Positions 15,843 through 24,083 of a DNA stretch of 38,747 nt are shown piece by piece. The position numbers and the translations under genes are program-made. Within the stretch, counting starts at the first letter, position 1; every line of letters begins with the position of its first letter. Origin of the DNA: Cohnella lubricantis (GTDB taxonomy: Bacteria; Bacillota; Bacilli; Paenibacillales; Paenibacillaceae); NCBI RefSeq assembly GCF_014212015.1, contig NZ_JACJVN010000063.1:1-38747 (forward strand), in the 5' to 3' direction. The notes beneath the pieces were generated by a model, which saw only the letters and a program-made list of their open reading frames with translations, made no database searches and had not been told where the DNA came from.

Positions 15843-16705
15843 GCTCCGGAGAACACCTCCTTATATCGGCGCGTCTCCACGAGCTTCGTGAAGATCGTGA
15901 CCAGCGCATAGGTCGAGCCCAGCAGCAGGAAGGACAGCGCTGCGCTCAGAGGCCAGTTAAGCGTAATCATGACGTTCTCGTACGTGAGGACCGGCAGCAC
16001 CTTGACCGCCGAGCCGCCCATCAGCGCGGGCGTCACATAAGCGCTCATCGACAAGCTGAACACGAGCGTCGAACCCGCGAGGATGCCCGGCAAGCTTAGC
16101 GGCAGCGTGATGGAGACAAATTTTCGAACACTCGATGCTCCTAGAATGCCCGCCGCCTTGTAGAGCGACGTATCCACGGCATACAGGCTTGTGACCAGCG
16201 CCAGCACCATGTAGACGATATACGCATCGGTCAGGCCGATGACGACGCCCAGCTCGTTGTACAGCAGCTTCAGCGGCTTATCGATAATCCCGAGATTCAT
16301 CAACGTCGTGTTGATCCAGCCCTTGTTCCCCAGAATGACCACCCAGCCGAAGTTGCGGATGACGACGCTGATGAGGTGAGGCGCGATGATGAGGAAGGTC
16401 ACGACGCCGCGCATGCGGCCGGACGCCTTCGCCATGAACATGGCCACCGGGTACCCGAACACCAGACAAGCGAGCACGGTATAAAAGCTTAATTTGATCG
16501 TTCGCCATAGAATCCCGACATAATAGGAATCGTGCAGGAAGAGCGCGTAGTTGCCCAAGCTGAACTGCTGCTCTTCATTCTGCAAGCTTAGCGCGAAGAT
16601 ATAAACCATTGGGATGACGAACGCAACGAGCAGCACCAGCAAGACAGGGGCCAGCAGGAGAAGCGCATTGCGAAGCGGACGCCATCGCGAATTGTGTGCC
16701 CCCAT
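15839..16705 (-). CDS. PotB-type ABC transporter permease
   Basis: 288-residue partner of the PotC-like permease. After a short basic N-terminus, a long hydrophobic span (LLLLAPVLLVLLVAFVIPMV) opens six membrane segments; the EAA-type loop is YKAAGILGASSVRKFVSITLP. GGAG lies about 9 bases before the ATG. It follows the ATPase with 3 bases between, and overlaps the next permease, so the complex is translated from one message. Confidence 0.9.
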   Translation of the reverse strand: MGAHNSRWRPLRNALLLLAPVLLVLLVAFVIPMVYIFALSLQNEEQQFSLGNYALFLHDSYYVGILWRTIKLSFYTVLACLVFGYPVAMFMAKASGRMRGVVTFLIIAPHLISVVIRNFGWVVILGNKGWINTTLMNLGIIDKPLKLLYNELGVVIGLTDAYIVYMVLALVTSLYAVDTSLYKAAGILGASSVRKFVSITLPLSLPGILAGSTLVFSLSMSAYVTPALMGGSAVKVLPVLTYENVMITLNWPLSAALSFLLLGSTYALVTIFTKLVETRRYKEVFSGA

Positions 16706-16708
16706 CCG

Positions 16709-17809
16709 CTAACGCTCCTCTCCCGGGAAGACGAACACGTCCTCCGGATGCCAGATCAAGGCGACCGGATCCCCCGGCTTTAAGCCGGCATGCTCGCCGA
16801 TGGTTTGAATGCGAACCGTCACGGTCGCGGATCCGATCTCCACGTCGCATTCAGCGAAGGCGCCGAGGAAGGACAGTTGGCGAACGCGTCCTTGCGCCGA
16901 GTTGGCCCCCAGCGGGTTCGTTCCCGGCACGGCCAGGCGAAGCTTCTCCGGCCGGATATAGGCGTGCGCGGCGCTGCCGGCAGTCAGCTTCTGGCCCTTG
17001 GCCGTCGCTTGCAGCTTAAAGCCCGCGTCCGCACGAAGCTGCAGCGTCTCGCCATCTTGAACTTCCACGACGGCTGGGAGCTTGTTGGACTTGCCAATGA
17101 ACGTATGGACGAATTCCGTCGCCGGGCGATTATAGATCTCCAGCGGCGTGCCGATCTGCTCCACCTTGCCGTTCGACAGCACGACGATTCGATCCGACAG
17201 GTATAATGCCTCTTCTTGATCGTGCGTGACGAAGATCGTCGTCACGCCCGTCTCCATGTGCAGCCGCTTGATCTCCTCGCGGAGCTCCTCCCGCAGCTTG
17301 GCGTCCAAGTTGCTGAGCGGCTCGTCCAGCAGCAGCAGAGAAGGCTCGATGACGAGCGCCCGGGCAATCGCGATCCGTTGGCGTTGGCCGCCGGACAGCT
17401 GCTTCGGGTAGCGGTCGGCCACTTGCGGCAGCTTCACCAGCTCCAGCGCCTTGGCGACTCTCTGCTTAACTTCCGCCTTCGGCACCTTTCGCAGCTTCAA
17501 GCCGTACGCCACATTCTCGGCGACGGTCATGTGCGGGAACAGCGAGTACGTCTGGAACACCATGCCCAGCTCGCGCTTGTTGGAAGGCACGCCGTTCATC
17601 CGCTTGCCCTTGATCCGAATCTCGCCGCCGTCCGGTTCGAGGAAGCCGGCGATCATGTTCAGCGTCGTTGTCTTGCCGCAGCCCGACGGGCCCAGGAAGG
17701 AGATGCACTCCCCCTCCTGGATCTGCAGGTCAAACTCGTCGACAACGATGTTGGAGCCGAACGTCTTGCGCACTTGTCTCAGTTCAACATCGATTGTTTG
17801 GCTCATCAT
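16709..17809 (-). CDS. PotA-type ABC transporter ATPase
   Basis: 366 residues. N-terminal ABC domain with Walker A GPSGCGKTT (residues 40-48), Q-loop FQTYSLFPHMTV, signature LSGGQRQR, Walker B LLLLDEPLSNLDA and switch FVTHDQEEA. From about residue 240 a TOBE-type domain follows, typical for the PotA/FbpC/MalK class and often regulatory. Two consecutive ATG codons open the frame; AAGGGT lies upstream. It energises the two permeases encoded downstream, taking substrate from the lipoprotein encoded just before it. Confidence 0.93.
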   Translation of the reverse strand: MMSQTIDVELRQVRKTFGSNIVVDEFDLQIQEGECISFLGPSGCGKTTTLNMIAGFLEPDGGEIRIKGKRMNGVPSNKRELGMVFQTYSLFPHMTVAENVAYGLKLRKVPKAEVKQRVAKALELVKLPQVADRYPKQLSGGQRQRIAIARALVIEPSLLLLDEPLSNLDAKLREELREEIKRLHMETGVTTIFVTHDQEEALYLSDRIVVLSNGKVEQIGTPLEIYNRPATEFVHTFIGKSNKLPAVVEVQDGETLQLRADAGFKLQATAKGQKLTAGSAAHAYIRPEKLRLAVPGTNPLGANSAQGRVRQLSFLGAFAECDVEIGSATVTVRIQTIGEHAGLKPGDPVALIWHPEDVFVFPGEER

Positions 17810-17816
17810 TTAACCC

Positions 17817-18953
17817 TTACTTTCCGACCTTCGTAGCGATCTCTTTGTTGAAGCGGTCCAGCCAAGCCGGCATACTCTCGCTAATAACGTTGTAATCGAA
17901 GTTCACGATCTTGCTCGTATCGAATTCGAGCAGCTTCGCCGTCTCTTCCGGCAGCGTCACGTTCGTCGCCGGATTGTAGTACAGCTTCGTGGCGAAGAGC
18001 GTCTGCACTTCATCCGTCAGCAGGAAGTCGATGAACGCCTTCGCCGCGGTCGGATGCTTCGAATTCTTGACCAGCGACGCGACCGTCGGAACCATATTCG
18101 CGCCTTCCGCCGGAACGACGAATTCCAGATCCAGGCCCGCTTCCTTCTGCACAATGCTGCGCGCCATCGTCCAAGCCGTGTATACCGCGGATTCATCCTG
18201 CAGATTCTGCTGCAGCTGCGCCGCGCTGGTGGAGAAGGTCGGCAGGTAGCCGGCGATCGTCGCCAGCTTCTCGAAGCCCGGGTCCATATTGCTCTCCGAA
18301 CCGCCATTAGCGTAGGACAGCATGATCGTCGCGGAACGGCCGAAGTTGCTGGTGACGTCCGTCATAGTCAGATTGCCCTTCATCTCCGGCTTCGCCAAGT
18401 CGTTCCAAGAGGCCGGAATCGGCAGGTTCTTCTCCTTCACCAGCTTCGCGTTATACGAGATGCCCATCGGCGTGAAGTCGATCGTCACGCCGCTGTTCTC
18501 CTTCACTTGCATCTGCGGAAGCACCTTGGTCATGTTCGGAACGTCCGCTTCGGTGATCGGCTCCCACAAGCCTTCCTGGCGTCCGTTCTCCTGCTCGCCG
18601 GCTTCGATGAAGGCGACGTCGAACTGCGGGGATGCTTGCGAAGCCTTGGCTTTGGCCACGATCTCAGTCGCGACGCCAGACATATAAGTCAGCTTGACGT
18701 CTGGATATTTTTCATTGAATTTTGCGAAAATTTCATCTTCGAAAAGCGCTTGCACGGTTGCGCCGTTGCCGGCAATGATCAGTTCTTTCTCGAGAGCAGG
18801 CGCGGCGGATTCGCTTGCGGCTTGGGCGGACGGCGACCCGGATGCGGCAGAACTCGCTTCAGGCACATTCGAGGAATTAGAGGATCCGCAGCCGCTAAGC
18901 AGCAAACCTGCCAGAGCGGCAGTCGATAATACCGGCAATACTTTTGATTTCAC
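17817..18953 (-). CDS. PotD-type substrate-binding lipoprotein
   Basis: 378 residues from GTG 18953, chosen because AGGAGG lies 9 bases upstream and the product then starts with a clean signal MKSKVLPVLSTAALAGLLLSGC (lipidated Cys 22); an open frame continues to GTG 18983 but would add ten residues that break this signal. After a Ser-rich linker the binding domain begins ELIIAGNGATVQALFEDEIF and includes FTPMGISYNAKLVKEKNLP and HPTAAKAFIDFLLTDEVQ. This pattern belongs to spermidine/iron/aminoethylphosphonate-type binding proteins. It is the first gene of the five-gene operon and sits opposite an IclR regulator. Confidence 0.9.
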   Translation of the reverse strand: MKSKVLPVLSTAALAGLLLSGCGSSNSSNVPEASSAASGSPSAQAASESAAPALEKELIIAGNGATVQALFEDEIFAKFNEKYPDVKLTYMSGVATEIVAKAKASQASPQFDVAFIEAGEQENGRQEGLWEPITEADVPNMTKVLPQMQVKENSGVTIDFTPMGISYNAKLVKEKNLPIPASWNDLAKPEMKGNLTMTDVTSNFGRSATIMLSYANGGSESNMDPGFEKLATIAGYLPTFSTSAAQLQQNLQDESAVYTAWTMARSIVQKEAGLDLEFVVPAEGANMVPTVASLVKNSKHPTAAKAFIDFLLTDEVQTLFATKLYYNPATNVTLPEETAKLLEFDTSKIVNFDYNVISESMPAWLDRFNKEIATKVGK

Positions 18954-18977
18954 GTACAATGACCTCCTCAACGAATT

Positions 18978-18994
18978 GTTCACACATAGTGAAC
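18978..18994. promoter_or_regulatory. Inverted repeat upstream of the transporter operon
   Basis: GTTCAC-ACATA-GTGAAC, perfect 6-bp arms with a 5-base spacer, lies 25 bases before the GTG start of the binding protein. It could be an operator at or just after the transcription start; it does not match the IclR palindrome at 19074-19102, so a second regulator or chance is possible. Confidence 0.4.
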
Positions 18995-19073
18995 GTTGTT
19001 TTTTTATGGAAAACTTATTAGAATCTTAACACGGGCTTAATATTCTTTCAATCCGTAAAGTTAGAAAAATTGA

Positions 19074-19102
19074 CACAGTTTAACTGGAATTGTTAAACTG
19101 TG
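19074..19102. promoter_or_regulatory. Palindromic operator for the IclR regulator
   Basis: CACAGTTTAAC and GTTAAACTGTG form perfect 11-bp arms around a 7-base spacer. A TTGACA (19070-19075) lies at its left edge with TTAAAC 17 bases on, so the palindrome overlays the likely iclR promoter, predicting autoregulation; it could also act on the divergent transporter promoter. IclR proteins bind such palindromes as dimers. Confidence 0.8.
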
Positions 19103-19137
19103 CTCGGTCTCGTCAATTTGACAAAGGAGAGGAATCA

Positions 19138-19893
19138 ATGGATAACCATTTGTCCTCGGTCAAGAACAGCTGCCATCTGCTCAAGCTCTTCCTGGATTCT
19201 CCGAAGGAGCTTGGCGTCACCGAGATCTCGCGCAAGCTGGACATGTCGAAGGGAGCGGCGCACAAGATGCTGGGCACCTTGGAGAGCGAAGGGTTCATTC
19301 GGCAGAATCCGGCGAACAAGCAATATTCGCTCGGCTATACGCTCCTTGAATTAGGCAATCAGGTGCTGAAGAATCACGACCTGGTCGAATTCTCGAAGCC
19401 ATCCATGCAGCGTCTGTCCGACGTATCGAAGGAGTTCATCTGCCTATGCGTCAAGGACGGCCCAGATGCGATCTACGTATCGAAGATCGAATCTCAATAT
19501 CCGATCCGATTCATCGTCGAGACGAGCCGCAGGTTCCCGCTCTATGCAACATCGGCCTCGAGGGCCATATTGGCGAACCAGCCGCAGGACTTCATTGATC
19601 ACATTCTGGAAAATGAGATTAAGACGTATACGACACACTCGCTCCGAACGCCAGAGCAAATCAAGCGCCGGCTGGCGGAGATCCGCGAGCAGGGCTATGA
19701 GTTCAGCGCCAACATGCGCAACGTCGGCGTCACCGGCATCGCCGCGCCAATCTTCGATACGAACGGCGAGGTGAACGCCTCGATCAGCTTGATGGGGCCG
19801 ACCGACCGAATGGAGCCCAAGAAGGAAGAGTGGATCCGCCTCGTCGTCGATGCGACGCTGGAGATATCGAGAGGCATTGGGTATCGGGGTTGA
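19138..19893 (+). CDS. IclR family transcriptional regulator
   Basis: 251 residues from ATG 19138, preceded by AAAGGAGAGG. The N-terminal winged helix-turn-helix includes ELGVTEISRKLDMSKGAAHK and LESEGFIRQNPANKQYSLG (residues ~20-75); the rest is the IclR ligand-binding domain, with RRFPLYATSASRAILA and the C-terminal GVTGIAAPIFDTNGEV block. It is divergent from the transporter/peptidase operon, so it probably senses the imported compound or a product of the M20 enzyme. A perfect palindrome lies in its promoter. A hairpin terminator follows. Confidence 0.93.
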   Translation: MDNHLSSVKNSCHLLKLFLDSPKELGVTEISRKLDMSKGAAHKMLGTLESEGFIRQNPANKQYSLGYTLLELGNQVLKNHDLVEFSKPSMQRLSDVSKEFICLCVKDGPDAIYVSKIESQYPIRFIVETSRRFPLYATSASRAILANQPQDFIDHILENEIKTYTTHSLRTPEQIKRRLAEIREQGYEFSANMRNVGVTGIAAPIFDTNGEVNASISLMGPTDRMEPKKEEWIRLVVDATLEISRGIGYRG

Positions 19894-19913
19894 TCAAATG
19901 GCGGGGAAATGAG

Positions 19914-19962
19914 ACAGTCCCTCTATCCATGAGGAATGGATGGGCGGACTGTTCTTGCTTGA
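19914..19962 (+). terminator. Terminator after the IclR gene
   Basis: ACAGTCC and GGACTGT (19914-19920, 19946-19952) enclose a second stem ATCCAT/ATGGAT; TTCTTGCTT follows. It lies 20 bases after the stop. Confidence 0.65.
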
Positions 19963-20073
19963 AGCGATATTACAGCGAATAGCCATTGTAAATGATTGGC
20001 TGCCTCATTATAATAATACCTAGATTTACGATGCATCGGTTTGATAAGTATTATATTTAACGAGGTGGACGCC

Positions 20074-20409
20074 ATGAAGGTCGGGAAGGAATTGCTTAAA
20101 GGGAGCACCGTTATTCTCGTATTGACGCTGCTCGATCGCAAGGACATGTACGGCTATGAGATGGTGCGCGAGCTGGAGCAGCGATCGGGCGGTATTCTCA
20201 ACTTGAAGGAAGGCACGCTCTATCCGATTCTGCATTCACTCGAGTCGGACGGGCTGGTGGAAGCTTACTGGGATGAGCAAGGCAGCCGTCCTCGCAAATA
20301 TTATCGCATCACCGGCAAGGGCAAGAAGCAGCTGGAGGAACGCAAACAAGAGTGGAGCCTGTTCAGCGGAGCGGTGAACCGTGTGCTCGGCGAGGGAGGC
20401 GCAGGATGA
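20074..20409 (+). CDS. PadR family transcriptional regulator
   Basis: 111 residues from ATG 20074 with GAGGTGG upstream. A compact winged helix-turn-helix of the PadR type: KGSTVILVLTLLDRKDMYGYEM, the signature GGILNLKEGTLYPILHSLESDG and the wing GSRPRKYYRITGKGKKQLEE. PadR proteins usually repress an adjacent membrane-protein gene in response to envelope stress or small molecules. Its stop overlaps the next start as ATGA, so the two form one operon and the regulator probably controls both. Confidence 0.93.
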   Translation: MKVGKELLKGSTVILVLTLLDRKDMYGYEMVRELEQRSGGILNLKEGTLYPILHSLESDGLVEAYWDEQGSRPRKYYRITGKGKKQLEERKQEWSLFSGAVNRVLGEGGAG

Positions 20410-21758
20410 ATCGGTCGTTGCGAGAGGAACACATCAAGGCCTATCTCGATGAAGTGTGCCGTCACATCCGCGCCAAGGACAGGCACGAGGAGATTCGGCT
20501 GGAGCTTGCTGGACATCTCGAGGAGATTACAGATGAACGGCTTGCCGAAGGCATGGATGAAGAAGATGCGATTCGGCAAGCCATCCGGCAGATGGGCGAT
20601 GCGCGCCGAATCGGCCTGCAGCTGCACCGAGTACATAAGCCGAGGACGGAATGGAGCCTCGTCATCCTGGCGGTCCTGTTAGTTGGCTTCGCAATCGTTG
20701 CGATGTATGCTCTTCAGGAAGGCACAACTGGCGCCGTAAGCCGAATTCCGTTCATGGAGCACAAGCTTCTGTTGTCAGGCGCAGGCATTGCCGCGATGGC
20801 GCTGCTGTATTTCTTCGATTACCGGAAGCTCCGGATGCTGTCCTGGTTCCTATATGGGGCAGCCGTGCTTCTGATGCTATGGCCGAGACTAGCGGGATCT
20901 CCCGCCATTAACGGCCAGTTAAAGTGGATCTGGATCGGCGTGTTACGCTTGGACGTGACGTCTATTGCCCCGTATCTCTTCATGGCCGGCATCGCCGGAC
21001 TGTTGTCCTTCGGCGAATGGGACAGCCGGTTAAGCATGCGCGCAGTCCCGCGCTATGTGAAGGAGTCGCTCCTCTACTTCGCGGTGCCGAGTTATCTATA
21101 CTTGCTAAGTCATTCCTTCATCACATTGGCAATTCACTGCTTTGGAGTAACGATCATGATCCTTGCCCTGGGGCAGTGGAGACGATACATAGCTTATCTC
21201 GTGCCCTTCGCAGCCGTTATTTCGTTAATCATTGGACTTAAACCGTCAAGTGTATACCCTTTCTACTTGTTCCGGATCCAGTCCTTCTTCGATCCGTCCA
21301 CTAGTCCATACCTATATCTCTCGGAGGATTGGCGCAGCTTGCTCCGATCGGCAGGCTTCTGGGGGAGAGGCATCGGACAGGAGACGCCCCAGCTAGTCTA
21401 TTACTACAGCAACAATATTTTCGCCTATTTGATCTACATCTTAGGATGGGGCGCGGGTCTGCTCCTGGCTGCGCTCATTGCGTTGCTCTTATTCAGAGCT
21501 GCCCATGTCGCGAAGCAAGCAGCCGATCCCTTCGCGCGAACATTGGTCATAGGGGTAACGTCCATTCTCGCCTTCAAGTTCGTATGGAGCTTGCTGATGT
21601 CCGTCGGCCTTCTGCCTTATATCGGAGTCACGGTGCCGCTCGTCGGTTACAACGGCTTCAGCACGGTCGCGGAACTGTCCGCGATAGGCATTCTGCTCAG
21701 CGTCTACAGGCGCAAAGACGGCGCTAGGCGGAGCCGCGCGCCGATCAAGCAGGGATAG
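20406..21758 (+). CDS. SEDS-like (FtsW/RodA/SpoVE) membrane protein with permease-prefix domain
   Basis: 450 residues from ATG 20406, overlapping the PadR stop. Residues 1-85 are a soluble permease-prefix-like domain (HEEIRLELAGHLEEITDER, EEDAIRQAIRQMGDARRIG), seen in many PadR-linked membrane proteins. Then about ten membrane spans follow with SEDS features: INGQLKWIWIGVLRLDVTS, FYLFRIQSFFDPSTSP, GFWGRGIGQE and the C-terminal LPYIGVTVPLVGYNGFSTVA (compare the SYGGSS motif). SEDS enzymes polymerise peptidoglycan glycan strands. Here the extracellular-loop Asp that precedes Pro in RodA/FtsW appears as Ser, so catalysis is doubtful. It may be a regulator or a diverged enzyme. Confidence 0.8.
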   Translation: MNRSLREEHIKAYLDEVCRHIRAKDRHEEIRLELAGHLEEITDERLAEGMDEEDAIRQAIRQMGDARRIGLQLHRVHKPRTEWSLVILAVLLVGFAIVAMYALQEGTTGAVSRIPFMEHKLLLSGAGIAAMALLYFFDYRKLRMLSWFLYGAAVLLMLWPRLAGSPAINGQLKWIWIGVLRLDVTSIAPYLFMAGIAGLLSFGEWDSRLSMRAVPRYVKESLLYFAVPSYLYLLSHSFITLAIHCFGVTIMILALGQWRRYIAYLVPFAAVISLIIGLKPSSVYPFYLFRIQSFFDPSTSPYLYLSEDWRSLLRSAGFWGRGIGQETPQLVYYYSNNIFAYLIYILGWGAGLLLAALIALLLFRAAHVAKQAADPFARTLVIGVTSILAFKFVWSLLMSVGLLPYIGVTVPLVGYNGFSTVAELSAIGILLSVYRRKDGARRSRAPIKQG

Positions 21759-21915
21759 GCTTCTTCATCAGAATCATGCCCCTCCCTGGCTTCAGATTAG
21801 TTCCATTAGATCGCATCTCTAGTTCAAGAAGAGGCACACTGTCCTCACGCAGCACAGAATGACCGGACACAGCGTGGCCGGCGGCTTAGAATGAATATCG
21901 GGAGTGAGAGAGCTT

Positions 21916-22770
21916 ATGTCATGGACGGACCACTTGCAGAAGGCGATCGACTTCATGGAAGCGCACTTGCTGGAGGATTTGACGATCGAGCGGATTGCGA
22001 AGGAAGCGCATGCGTCTCCATATCATTTTCAACGGACGTTCGCGATTCTGACCGACATGACCGTCGGCGACTATCTTCGCAAGCGCCGGTTGACGCTCGC
22101 CGCGGAAGAGCTGTGCAGATCCGACGCCAAAGTCATCGATCTGGCCTTGAGATACGGCTACGACACGCCCGAATCGTTCGCCAAGGCGTTCCGCAAGCAG
22201 CACGGCGTCACGCCAAGCGAAGCGCGGAACAACCAAGGCAGGCTGCAAGCCTACAATCGCCTGATGATTCAGGTCACGCTGAGAGGAGCGGAACCAATGA
22301 AGTATCGAATTGTGGAGAAGGAAGCATTTCAAGCAGTCGGCGTAAGGCGTGAATTCTCGCTCGTGAACGGGGAGAATTTGAAGGGCATTCCGTTGATGTG
22401 GCAGGAAGTCCACCGGGATGGGACGAACGATCGGCTGGCGGGGCTGAACAACGGCAAGCTCGAAGGCATGCTCGGCGTGTGCGTCAGCCTTGGCGATCAG
22501 CCGAAGATGGACTACTGGATCGCGGCCGCCTATGAAGGCGACGTGCCGGAAGGGTTGGAGCGGCTGGAGATCCCCGCTTCCAAGTGGGGCGTATTCGAAG
22601 TGCGCGGTCCGATGCCGGACGCGATTCAGGCGGCGTGGAAGAAGATCTTCACGGAATGGTTCCCGTCCAGCGGCTACGAGCAGGCGGGATCGCCGGAGAT
22701 GGAAGTGTATCCGCTCGAGAACGCCTATGCCGCGGATTACTACTCCGAGATTTGGATTCCGCTGAAGTAA
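21916..22770 (+). CDS. AraC-type regulator with GyrI-like effector domain
   Basis: 284 residues from ATG 21916; the GTG at 21904 lies within the purine-rich GGAGTGAGAG site. Residues ~1-105 hold two AraC helix-turn-helix units (LTIERIAKEAHASPYHFQRTF and VIDLALRYGYDTPESFAKAF) ending in HGVTPSEAR. Residues ~125-284 form a GyrI-like/AraC_E_bind small-molecule domain starting MKYRIVEKEAFQAVGVRRE and ending EMEVYPLENAYAADYYSEIWIP. Order (DNA binding first) is that of Rob/BmrR-related Firmicute regulators. Inducer and target are not evident; no transporter or exporter is adjacent. Confidence 0.93.
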   Translation: MSWTDHLQKAIDFMEAHLLEDLTIERIAKEAHASPYHFQRTFAILTDMTVGDYLRKRRLTLAAEELCRSDAKVIDLALRYGYDTPESFAKAFRKQHGVTPSEARNNQGRLQAYNRLMIQVTLRGAEPMKYRIVEKEAFQAVGVRREFSLVNGENLKGIPLMWQEVHRDGTNDRLAGLNNGKLEGMLGVCVSLGDQPKMDYWIAAAYEGDVPEGLERLEIPASKWGVFEVRGPMPDAIQAAWKKIFTEWFPSSGYEQAGSPEMEVYPLENAYAADYYSEIWIPLK

Positions 22771-22962
22771 CAGGCTGCTCTCAATCGCCCTGTGTGCCCG
22801 GAACGACGAAGTCGCGTTCCACCCTTCTAAACAGGATAATCGACTTACTACTGTGACCTCAACACCCATCAAATCCCACCCTTAGCTAAAAAAAGTAAAA
22901 TTCAATTCTCGCAGTCTAGCTGCTATCACTTCGGCAAGTTCCTCTGCGGGCGCAATCCCCCC

Positions 22963-23856
22963 TTACAAGTCAAACAAATCGAGCTGCTCGGCTTCCTGCC
23001 CCGTCTCCGCCGCTCTCTCCAACGGATCCCGGCCTTCCGGCGTGCGAAGCCCGAGCAGGCTCATCATCTCCGCGGCGTTGTCCGCCGCATCCCCACCCGA
23101 GTTGTTGTTGAAAATCACGCCGATCCGCCGCGTCTGCCGCAGCAGCGCTTGGAGACGATCCCGCCATTCCTCCAGCTCCGCGCGGCTATAGCGGTACAGA
23201 TACCGGACCTCGCGCCAGTCGCGACGGCCCCCGCCGCTCCGGCTCCAGCCCGCCGCATGGCGGCCGTGCATCCGCACGATCGTGTACGCCGCATCCGTCG
23301 CCTCCAGCACGATCGGCACGGACCCGTCGCCGGCTTGCGGCTCGTCGCAGACGCTGTGAATCCAGCCCTGCTCCCGCATGAAGTCAAGCGTCCGCTCCCG
23401 GTAAGCGGGCGCGAACCAGCTCTGGTGCCGGAACTCCAGCGCGCAAGGGATACCCTCCATCCGGCGCTTCGTCTCCCTCAGCAAGCTCACGTTCTCGCGC
23501 GTACAGTCAAACCACGGCGGGTACTGGAACAGCGCCGCCCGCAGCTTGCCCGCCGCCATCATCGGCGCAAGCGACTCGCGGAACGCTCCGTACATCTCCT
23601 CCGGCTCCTTGTAGTACGGCCGGCCGCGCTGGTGTCCCGTCATCTCCTGATACGCTTTGACGATAAATCCGAATTCCCCCGGCGTCTCCTCCGCATACTT
23701 CGCCATCCGCTCCTTCGGCTGGATCGCGTAGAAGGAGCTGTCCACCTCCACGAGCGGATGATGCCGGCTGTAGGCGGCGAGCTTGTCCTTCGCCTTGACT
23801 CCCTGCACATAGAGACTGTCATGGTCGCCCCAGCCAGCCAATCCGACTTCGATCAT
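22963..23856 (-). CDS. DUF72 (YecE-like) family protein
   Basis: 297 residues from ATG 23856, where the product opens MIEVGLAGWGDHDSLY as usual for DUF72; GAGAGG is just upstream. Family blocks: HHPLVEVDSSFYAIQP, FGFIVKAYQEMTGHQ, AALFQYPPWFDCT, CALEFRHQSWF and, near the end, RIGVIFNNNSGGDAADNA. DUF72 proteins have a TIM-barrel-like fold and no established reaction. Ends in the acidic/hydrophobic EQLDLFDL. Stands alone, opposite the large glycosidase gene. Confidence 0.9.
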   Translation of the reverse strand: MIEVGLAGWGDHDSLYVQGVKAKDKLAAYSRHHPLVEVDSSFYAIQPKERMAKYAEETPGEFGFIVKAYQEMTGHQRGRPYYKEPEEMYGAFRESLAPMMAAGKLRAALFQYPPWFDCTRENVSLLRETKRRMEGIPCALEFRHQSWFAPAYRERTLDFMREQGWIHSVCDEPQAGDGSVPIVLEATDAAYTIVRMHGRHAAGWSRSGGGRRDWREVRYLYRYSRAELEEWRDRLQALLRQTRRIGVIFNNNSGGDAADNAAEMMSLLGLRTPEGRDPLERAAETGQEAEQLDLFDL

Positions 23857-24004
23857 AACCTCTCGCCCCCGGCTTCCATCTCCACTTATTCTACCTGTTC
23901 GGGCCTCCAAGCGTAAATGTTGTCTATAATCGACAAAATCAGATGGGTTTTTTTGGGTAATAGGATGGATGAAAGCGAATACATGCAGCCGTAAAATGAA
24001 GAAA

Positions 24005-24018
24005 TGAAACCGGTTTCT
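24005..24018. promoter_or_regulatory. cre/LacI-type operator upstream of the GH43 gene
   Basis: TGAAACCGGTTTCT contains the perfect palindrome GAAACCGGTTTC with the central CG typical of LacI-family operators, and matches the Bacillus cre consensus TGWAANCGNTNWCA at all fixed positions but the last. It lies 66 bases before the TTG start, consistent with control by CcpA or a pathway-specific LacI regulator. Confidence 0.65.
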
Positions 24019-24083
24019 ATCCAGGGAGGAGGGAGCAAGAGGAGCAGGCAGTTTAATATCATGACGAAGGAGAGGATTATGCG

